DNA from: Candidatus Heimdallarchaeota archaeon
Lineage (GTDB): Archaea; Asgardarchaeota; Heimdallarchaeia; JABLTI01
Assembly: GCA_030602675.1 (NCBI GenBank)
Contig: JAUVZH010000205.1
Span: 1 to 5,701 of the forward strand
DNA length: 5,701 bases
Direction of reading: 5' to 3'
The notes under the pieces are model-generated. The model was not told where the DNA came from, searched no databases, and was given only the letters and a program-made list of their open reading frames with translations. The translations under genes and the position numbers were made by a program. Positions 1-3,842 of this stretch are shown in pieces. The number at the start of each line of letters is the position of its first letter. Position 1 is the first letter of the stretch.

Positions 1-141
1 ATTCTTTGTTGTTCCGCCTGCATAACCAGAAACAGCTTCTAATCCTTTGATTTGGTTAAATACTGCTTCTAAGCACCAGAAACATCCCCCTCCTAAAATA
101 ATCGTTTTATTATTTTTCTTCTTATTAGTAATTTTTTTCAA
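1..141 (-). CDS. msrA: Peptide methionine-S-sulfoxide reductase MsrA, N-terminal fragment (runs off the left edge)
   Basis: Reduces methionine-S-sulfoxide in proteins or as the free amino acid back to methionine, in the cytoplasm, as an oxidative-damage repair enzyme. Only the first 47 codons are present, reading leftward out of the window. They show the family's opening strand and catalytic loop: LGGGCFWCLEAVF at about residues 16-28, with the catalytic Cys20 in the GCFWxxE signature and Glu25 behind it. GLEAVSGYAGG (residues 33-43) follows, which is also typical of MsrA. The resolving cysteines would lie beyond the edge. The proposed start is TTG at 141-139, because an in-frame TGA lies at 160-162 and no ATG or GTG occurs between. 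No clear Shine-Dalgarno precedes it. The lysine/asparagine-rich lead of about 12 residues before the first strand is short, so the protein is probably cytoplasmic. It points the same way as degV but is separated from it by 132 bp, so it may be transcribed on its own. The family call is firm; the exact start is not. Confidence 0.93.
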   Translation of the reverse strand, partial: MKKITNKKKNNKTIILGGGCFWCLEAVFNQIKGLEAVSGYAGGTTKN

Positions 142-177
142 CCCAAGTAAATATTTATTTCATAAACCTTAAAGCTG

Positions 178-206
178 ATTGATTATATTCTTTAATTTAT
201 AATGAA
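178..206 (-). promoter_or_regulatory. Possible TATA-like promoter region upstream of msrA
   Basis: Read on the minus strand, this AT-rich stretch contains CATTATAAAT and then GAATATAATC, about 55-64 and 40-50 bases before the TTG start of msrA. Either could act as an archaeal TATA box (start of transcription about 26 bases downstream) or, less well, as a bacterial -10 element. No partner -35 or BRE stands out. The call rests on position and base composition only; in DNA this AT-rich such words are common by chance. Confidence 0.2.
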
Positions 207-273
207 ATAAACCAATGAAAATAAATCATAACAAAACTGGATTTCCATATTTTTACGAGATGACAGCTGATTC

Positions 274-1215
274 TTATTTTGTTTTTTGAATATAGTCCAG
301 TTTTTCAGGCTCAGTTATTTGCTTAAAGATTTTATATTGTCTTCTCTTGGATTTAAAGAACCATTTTGGATCAAAATCACCAATCCAAGCAAAACCCAAT
401 AATCCTGGACCAGTATGTGATCCTGCAACCAATCCAAACTCTCCTACAAAAATCTCAATATCATCTTCTTCTTTCAAGAAATTAGCTAATATTTCTGCTT
501 CTTCTCTTCTGTTGGTATGAATAATGAACATTGTTTTTACAAGTAAGTGGTTCTTAATTTTCACACCTAGCTCTTTCATTTTTAGAAACAAACTTTGTTT
601 ATCTCTGATTCTTCCAGCACCTCTGACATGCCCTTCAATAAGCCAAAAAATAGCTTTAAAGTGGAAGAGCTGAGCTAATAATTTTTGTGTTAAGTTGACT
701 CGACCACTATAATATAGTGTAGTTAGATCATCAAGTGTAGCAAAAACCATTGACTTTGCCCTTAGACCTTTCACATGATTAACTATCTCTTCTTTTGTTT
801 TCCCTTCTTTAGCCATTTTAGCTGCTTCTAGAACAATAATTCCTTGACTTAATGTTGCAGTTTTTGAATCAATAACTTCGATATCCCTCTCAGGTAACTG
901 CTTTCGTACCAATACTGCAGTCTGATAAATTCCACTTATATGATTTGAAACATGTATTGCAATGAGAGTACTGCCATCATTGGTTTCATTTTTATAAACC
1001 TCATAATAATCCTTGGGACTAGGAACTGATGTAGTAGGTATAATACCACTATTCTCTTGCATTTTTTGATACAAATAATCACTGTTAACTCCATTAGGTA
1101 CGCTAAATTTCTCCTCTCCAAAATGGACTGTCATTGGTATAACTGCTATCTCATATTCTTCAACAAGATCCGATGGAAGATCCATACTAGCATCTGTTGC
1201 GATTTTAATTTTCAA
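274..1215 (-). CDS. DegV family protein, FakB-like fatty-acid-binding protein
   Basis: DegV proteins hold one fatty acid in a buried pocket. In Firmicutes the FakB members present it to the kinase FakA, which makes acyl-phosphate for phospholipid synthesis. Family landmarks appear in order: KIKIATDAS with the TD pair (residues 7-8), VIPMTVHFGEE (25-35), TTSVPSP (61-67), HVSNHISGIYQTA (88-100), VIDSKTATLSQG (114-125), YYSGRVN (168-174) and GSHTGPG (265-271). Thr62, Arg172 and His267 sit where FakB proteins contact the fatty-acid carboxylate, so ligand binding is plausible. The usual second serine in the ISSxLSG motif is Asn91 here. At 313 residues it is about 30 longer than typical, through a basic C-terminal tail (about 285-313). 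The start is TTG at 1215: an in-frame TAA lies at 1219-1221 and the first beta strand begins at once, so no other start fits. AGGAG lies 11 bases upstream. It follows plsY by 40 bp in the same direction, which suggests co-transcription. No FakA-type kinase is in the window. Confidence 0.93.
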   Translation of the reverse strand: MKIKIATDASMDLPSDLVEEYEIAVIPMTVHFGEEKFSVPNGVNSDYLYQKMQENSGIIPTTSVPSPKDYYEVYKNETNDGSTLIAIHVSNHISGIYQTAVLVRKQLPERDIEVIDSKTATLSQGIIVLEAAKMAKEGKTKEEIVNHVKGLRAKSMVFATLDDLTTLYYSGRVNLTQKLLAQLFHFKAIFWLIEGHVRGAGRIRDKQSLFLKMKELGVKIKNHLLVKTMFIIHTNRREEAEILANFLKEEDDIEIFVGEFGLVAGSHTGPGLLGFAWIGDFDPKWFFKSKRRQYKIFKQITEPEKLDYIQKTK

Positions 1216-1226
1216 CCTTTAAATTT

Positions 1227-1231
1227 CTCCT
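1227..1231 (-). promoter_or_regulatory. Shine-Dalgarno site of degV
   Basis: AGGAG on the minus strand, 11 bases before the TTG start at 1215. The spacing is a little long, but this is the only ribosome-binding motif in the 40-bp plsY-degV gap. It supports the TTG as a genuine start, and an internal ribosome entry point within one transcript. Confidence 0.6.
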
Positions 1232-1255
1232 ATTTTAACACAGTAAATTTGTTTT

Positions 1256-1948
1256 TTAATTTGAAACTTTTTTATCTCCAGCTTTGTATTCCTTACCTCG
1301 AAACATATCAAAAAATGATGTTGTATATTTGTGTAGCATTGCTAAAACTAATCCTGTTGTCATTAATCCTGCCATTATATTTGTATGCAAGAATAAAGGA
1401 AGCCAAGGTGGATAGATGGAGATAAAGAATGATATTGGAATTATTATTACAAGTGCAATAAATGTAGAAGGATTAACGTATTTAATAATTAAAATTGATA
1501 TTAAATTAACTAGTACAATAATTGCAACTAGTAATGGATTCACAAGCCATAAAATACCTAATGCTGCTGCTAAACCTCTTCCTCCTTTGAATTTCAAAAA
1601 GATTGAATAGTTATGTCCAAGTATGACTGAAACTGCTACTAGTATACAAATAATCGAATGCCAAGATAACTGCCAATTTTCGTTTGCACTGTATAACGGT
1701 GTTTCATCAAAATCAATTAAGATTACTGTTAAAACACAAGCAAATCCCTTCATGAGGTCCAAAAAACCAGCTAGTGCACCAAAGATAATGCCTGCTTGTC
1801 CCATTGCATTTAATCCTCCTACATTTTTTGTACCTACATCTCTCAAATCCTTGTCAGACTTCAATTTTGTAACAATAAATGAAAATGGTATAGAACCAAT
1901 AATGAAAGCAATTATTGGACTAATAATTGCCCAAACCCAATCTTCCAA
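1256..1948 (-). CDS. plsY: PlsY-type acyl-phosphate:glycerol-3-phosphate acyltransferase
   Basis: Integral membrane enzyme that transfers an acyl chain from acyl-phosphate to glycerol-3-phosphate, the first committed step of bacterial-type phospholipid synthesis. It has 230 residues, against about 200 usually. Motif 1 is GSIPFSFIVTKLKSDKDLRDVG (18-39 region) followed by GTKNVGGLNAMG (39-50), matching the family's GSGNxGATN loop with Asn42 and Asn47 kept. Motif 2 is GHNYSIFLKFKGGRGLA (111-127), matching GHxFPVFLxFKGGKGVA with the last Lys replaced by Arg. A later KYVNPSTFIAL segment (156-166) resembles the RYVSLxSI motif, and HKYTTSFFDMFRGKE (206-220) is a weaker match to the C-terminal HRxNIxRLxxGxE motif, lacking its Asn. 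About six to seven hydrophobic spans are visible, near 5-25, 52-80, 97-117, 126-157, 162-180 and 187-206. The start is TTG at 1948, directly after an in-frame TAG, with AGGAG nine bases upstream. It is the first gene of a likely plsY-degV operon. The family call is strong; the substrate in this organism is inferred. Confidence 0.92.
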   Translation of the reverse strand: MEDWVWAIISPIIAFIIGSIPFSFIVTKLKSDKDLRDVGTKNVGGLNAMGQAGIIFGALAGFLDLMKGFACVLTVILIDFDETPLYSANENWQLSWHSIICILVAVSVILGHNYSIFLKFKGGRGLAAALGILWLVNPLLVAIIVLVNLISILIIKYVNPSTFIALVIIIPISFFISIYPPWLPLFLHTNIMAGLMTTGLVLAMLHKYTTSFFDMFRGKEYKAGDKKVSN

Positions 1949-1957
1949 CTATTCTGT

Positions 1958-1962
1958 CTCCT
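1958..1962 (-). promoter_or_regulatory. Shine-Dalgarno site of plsY
   Basis: AGGAG on the minus strand, nine bases before the TTG at 1948. Because a TAG codon abuts the TTG in the same frame (plus-strand 1949-1951), this motif fixes the unusual TTG as the start. Confidence 0.75.
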
Positions 1963-2004
1963 ATATACGGTGGATTATAATTTTACTTAGATAATTTCTG
2001 AAAC

Positions 2005-2036
2005 ATTAATAGATAAACTTTGCTTAGTACTAAGTA
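2005..2036 (-). promoter_or_regulatory. Possible plsY promoter with an overlapping palindromic operator-like site
   Basis: On the minus strand a TTTATCTA TATA-like word (about 2009-2018) lies roughly 60-70 bases before the plsY start. This allows a short leader that still contains the AGGAG. Immediately upstream is the perfect 12-base palindrome CTTAGTACTAAG (2023-2034), where a regulator could bind over the TFB/BRE region. Both elements are visible; their function is inference from position. Confidence 0.3.
2023..2034. repeat. Perfect 12-bp palindrome CTTAGTACTAAG
   Basis: The sequence is identical on both strands. Its wider form, TGCTTAG-TA-CTAAGTA (2021-2036), recurs at 2188-2206 with a five-base spacer. 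It is the only full 12-bp palindrome I noticed in the window. It sits in the plsY upstream region and may be a regulator half-site pair. Confidence 0.6.
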
Positions 2037-2111
2037 TTAGTTCCTCATTGTTTTTTAGTTTAAATTAATCAACCTCTTAATAATCTTAAGTAATTTGAAA
2101 AACTTGAGATG

Positions 2112-2133
2112 AAGATTTCAATTGCGAAATTTT
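2112..2133 (-). terminator. Terminator-like hairpin just downstream of the possible small ORF
   Basis: AAGATTTC (2112-2119) pairs with GAAATTTT (2126-2133) around the loop AATTGC, giving eight pairs including one G-U. On the minus strand it begins one base after the stop codon of the 46-residue ORF (2135-2137), and a TTTTT run follows about ten bases later (near 2095-2101). The stem is AU-rich and so weak, and the T-run is not immediately adjacent. Confidence 0.3.
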
Positions 2134-2134
2134 A

Positions 2135-2275
2135 TTATTTCAGTTTGTACTTGAACTGGAATACAAATCCTATTGAAAATGTAGTAATGCTTAGGAGTGC
2201 TAAGTAGAAATACTTGTTATTATTGAAGTTTAGATAACTGCCTTGCAGTTCCAATAGATAGCAATACAAAGACAT
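2135..2275 (-). CDS. Possible 46-residue single-span membrane peptide (hypothetical)
   Basis: An open frame from ATG (2275-2273) to TAA (2137-2135). It encodes a short N-terminal part (MSLYCYLLELQGSYLNFNNN), a hydrophobic segment of about 19 residues beginning YFYLALLSITTF and ending near residue 41, and a basic tail, FKYKLK. Lysines flank the hydrophobic stretch at residues 21 and 42, as in real membrane spans. A TATA-like CATATAGA (plus 2301-2308) ends 26 bases before the ATG, a spacing that fits a leaderless archaeal transcript. A hairpin follows the stop. Against it: there is no Shine-Dalgarno, and about 20 of 46 codons end in G or C, clearly more than the neighbouring genes. The same DNA also carries three inverted repeats, so a structured RNA is an alternative. 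I do not recognise the peptide. Confidence 0.33.
   Translation of the reverse strand: MSLYCYLLELQGSYLNFNNNKYFYLALLSITTFSIGFVFQFKYKLK
2144..2250. repeat. Cluster of three inverted repeats
   Basis: Three hairpin-forming repeats occur in succession. TTTGTA/TACAAA (2144-2149 and 2162-2167) has a 12-base loop. TGCTTAG/CTAAGTA (2188-2194 and 2200-2206) has a core CTTAG/CTAAG stem around GAGTG. AACTGC/GCAGTT (2236-2241 and 2245-2250) has a three-base loop. They lie inside the possible small ORF and could instead mark a small structured RNA or regulatory element. Confidence 0.4.
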
Positions 2276-2300
2276 GAAATCTGAAAGAATCTATTTGTGT

Positions 2301-2357
2301 TCTATATGTCTAAAACATAATTTATTATAATTTAAATGGAATTGTTCATTTGGAGGG
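2301..2357. promoter_or_regulatory. Promoter-like region between the divergent small ORFs
   Basis: TCTATATG (2301-2308) is TATA-like on both strands, and a second AT-rich box, TTATTATAATTT (2322-2333), follows. On the plus strand the first would give a transcript starting near 2331, about 35 bases before the membrane-protein ATG at 2366. On the minus strand it lies 26 bases before the 2275 ATG. GGAGGG at 2352-2357, a strong Shine-Dalgarno, is eight bases before the ATG at 2366 and only four before the out-of-frame ATG at 2362, so it selects 2366. Confidence 0.4.
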
Positions 2358-2365
2358 TTATATGA

Positions 2366-2614
2366 ATGGAAATAATCAGTATTTATTTTTCAATAATTAA
2401 TGGCTTGCACATTAATGTGGAATACTATTGGTATTGTTATCTCTTTTTTATTTCGATTATCATTTTTGGGATTGGATTAATCTTAGGACTAATTATCTTA
2501 ATATATTTTAAAATTATCAGACCACGTATAAGACGTAAAAGTGAAAACAAGCAAACTGAATCTTCTTTGTCTCTATCTGCAATACAGGAAAAAAGACAGC
2601 AAGAAAAGGATTAA
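2366..2614 (+). CDS. Small single-span membrane protein of unknown function
   Basis: I do not recognise this 82-residue protein. After a mildly hydrophobic N-terminus (about 4-16, possibly a re-entrant or second short segment), one long hydrophobic helix runs from about Trp22 to Phe48, with glycines at 35, 37 and 41 that include a GxxxG pair. A strongly basic patch follows (KIIRPRIRRK, 49-58), and then a polar, Ser/Gln/Glu/Lys-rich tail to the end. By the positive-inside rule the tail faces the cytoplasm. The start is ATG at 2366, chosen because GGAGGG lies eight bases upstream; the ATG at 2362 opens only a 12-codon frame. It is 50 bp upstream of the nucleotidyltransferase gene in the same direction, so they may share a transcript, although a TATA-like box in the gap suggests the latter can also have its own promoter. 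The good ribosome-binding site and textbook membrane topology make it a likely real gene. Confidence 0.7.
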   Translation: MEIISIYFSIINGLHINVEYYWYCYLFFISIIIFGIGLILGLIILIYFKIIRPRIRRKSENKQTESSLSLSAIQEKRQQEKD

Positions 2615-2643
2615 CCTTCCAAGAACATAGAGAAACAAGTAAA

Positions 2644-2651
2644 CTTTATAG
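2644..2651 (+). promoter_or_regulatory. TATA-like box upstream of the nucleotidyltransferase gene
   Basis: CTTTATAG, centred near 2648 and preceded by purine-rich sequence (AGTAAA) that could serve as a BRE. A start of transcription 26 bases downstream would fall at 2674, exactly on an in-frame GTG. This raises the possibility of a leaderless message starting there rather than at the TTG at 2665. This is positional inference only. Confidence 0.3.
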
Positions 2652-2664
2652 TGTTTAATTTAGT

Positions 2665-3786
2665 TTGGTTCATGTGAAAACTTTGACAGATCTTTTAGTT
2701 TTAGCAAAAAAAGTTGCAGAGACAATAGTTGAACAAGTTCCAGATTGTGAGTTAATATTAACCTATGGTGGAGTTGCTAGAGGAAGTGATCATAAGTATT
2801 CAGATATAGATATGATCATAATACATGATTCAAAGAAAGTAGTTTGGGAATTTATTCTAAATGAAAGACCTATTTGTTGTTGGTCAATGACTTGGAAGAA
2901 AGCTGAAAATACTTTTCGTGGTACTGAAGGTCTCTGGACAATGAGTGTTAAAGCTTTAGTTGATGCTAAGATTCTATGGTCTAAATCTAAAAAACATGAG
3001 CAGCGATTCAAAGAACTATTCAAATTACGTGATGAAGGGCATAATGTATGTTTAAAGAAAGTGCCGGAGGATTTTGAAAACATCTATAGCAAACTTTGGA
3101 AATTTCAAGAGAGTATTAAGAATTGTGAATTGAACGAAATTTCCTATCTCAGATGGGAAATCGCAAATGCTCTCGTACACACATTAGCAGTTTTGAATAA
3201 TAGTCCATTTTCCAATAATTGGGGAAAGCAACAATCAGAAATTGCTAATTTTAAAATTCTTCCTCTAAACTTCGTAAAAAATTATGAAGAATTTATTATT
3301 ACTAACCCAGAAGATGCCTTGATCATTGGCAAAACGCTAGTTGAAGAAGTAAAACACTTGCTAAGGGATTTGGTCGTTAAGAACACAAAACTAACTGGCA
3401 TTAATGAAATAACAACTGAATGGGCAGGAATAACTGAATATCTAAATAAAATCAAATCTGCAGCAGAAAAAAATGATTTAGTAGCTGCTAAATTTGGAGC
3501 AAATAATTTCGCAACATTCATTTTATGGGCTTATTCAATCATTCAGAAACAAACTTGGGATAGAAATCACTATTATTCAGTAGAGGAAATGATTAGTAAT
3601 TTACCAAGCAAATTACATGTCCATATTTCTACTTTACTACAATCAAATAAGCTAGAGGAATTAACAAAAGCTGCTGAAGTGTTAATACAAGAACTTGCTG
3701 TTGAGTTAAACGCACGAGGAGAAGAATTGCCAATCGCAAATACACTCGAGGATAGCTTACGATTTATCATTACCAAGGAAATATAA
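2665..3786 (+). CDS. Nucleotidyltransferase-fold protein, kanamycin-nucleotidyltransferase-like, with two helical domains
   Basis: The N-terminal domain carries the signature of the polymerase-beta nucleotidyltransferase superfamily: YGGVARGSDHKYSDIDM at residues 34-50, with the GG-x-x-R-G loop and metal ligands Asp47 and Asp49. These enzymes transfer a nucleotide from an NTP to a small molecule, RNA or protein; the substrate here is unknown. The third carboxylate, normally on a strand 30-50 residues later, is not visible: the likely strand reads PICCWSMTW (69-77). Helical segments follow at about 138-240 and 255-350; both have similar spacing of hydrophobic residues and resemble the C-terminal domain of kanamycin nucleotidyltransferase. 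At 373 residues it is longer than that enzyme (about 250). There is no signal peptide or membrane span, so it should be cytoplasmic. The start is uncertain: TTG at 2665 follows an in-frame TAA at 2656, but neither it nor GTG at 2674 has a Shine-Dalgarno, and the GTG fits a leaderless start. An antibiotic-resistance role is not supported. Confidence 0.82.
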   Translation: MVHVKTLTDLLVLAKKVAETIVEQVPDCELILTYGGVARGSDHKYSDIDMIIIHDSKKVVWEFILNERPICCWSMTWKKAENTFRGTEGLWTMSVKALVDAKILWSKSKKHEQRFKELFKLRDEGHNVCLKKVPEDFENIYSKLWKFQESIKNCELNEISYLRWEIANALVHTLAVLNNSPFSNNWGKQQSEIANFKILPLNFVKNYEEFIITNPEDALIIGKTLVEEVKHLLRDLVVKNTKLTGINEITTEWAGITEYLNKIKSAAEKNDLVAAKFGANNFATFILWAYSIIQKQTWDRNHYYSVEEMISNLPSKLHVHISTLLQSNKLEELTKAAEVLIQELAVELNARGEELPIANTLEDSLRFIITKEI

Positions 3787-3820
3787 AGAAGATATATATT
3801 AATAAAAAATAAATAACGGT

Positions 3821-3842
3821 GAAGGTTTGGATTAAAACCTTC
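3821..3842. terminator. Bidirectional hairpin terminator between convergent genes
   Basis: GAAGGTTT (3821-3828) and AAACCTTC (3835-3842) form a perfect eight-pair stem with loop GGATTA. Plus-strand transcripts from the nucleotidyltransferase gene then meet GATTTCGTTTTTT. Minus-strand transcripts from the protease gene meet a T-rich run (about 3818 down to 3795). The hairpin overlaps the protease stop codon (3832-3834), so it ends both genes. Confidence 0.7.

Larger units (their letters stand above)
1949..2134. other. AT-rich non-coding stretch upstream of plsY
   Basis: No convincing gene is present in either direction. The stretch holds the plsY ribosome-binding site, promoter-like words, the 2023-2034 palindrome and a hairpin at 2112-2133. 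The only longer plus-strand open frame across its left end (to 1994) is antisense to plsY and has no coding character. Confidence 0.5.

Noticed and set aside
1057..1425. Plus-strand open frame overlapping the ends of degV and plsY
   Set aside because: It crosses two real genes on the other strand, and its Phe/Leu/Ile-rich translation is what antisense AT-rich DNA gives.
1623..1994. Plus-strand open frame of 123 codons
   Set aside because: It lies antisense to plsY, whose motifs are unmistakable, and has no recognisable domain. It is a shadow of the AT-rich coding strand.
2362..2400. ATG at 2362 as the start after GGAGGG
   Set aside because: It opens only 12 codons before TAA and sits four bases from the Shine-Dalgarno. 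The ATG at 2366 has better spacing and an 82-residue product.
2665..3786. Toxin-antitoxin module (MNT/HEPN type) or aminoglycoside-resistance gene
   Set aside because: No HEPN partner is adjacent, and the protein is much longer than MNT antitoxins. Fold similarity to kanamycin nucleotidyltransferase does not show drug modification, and the third carboxylate is not visible.
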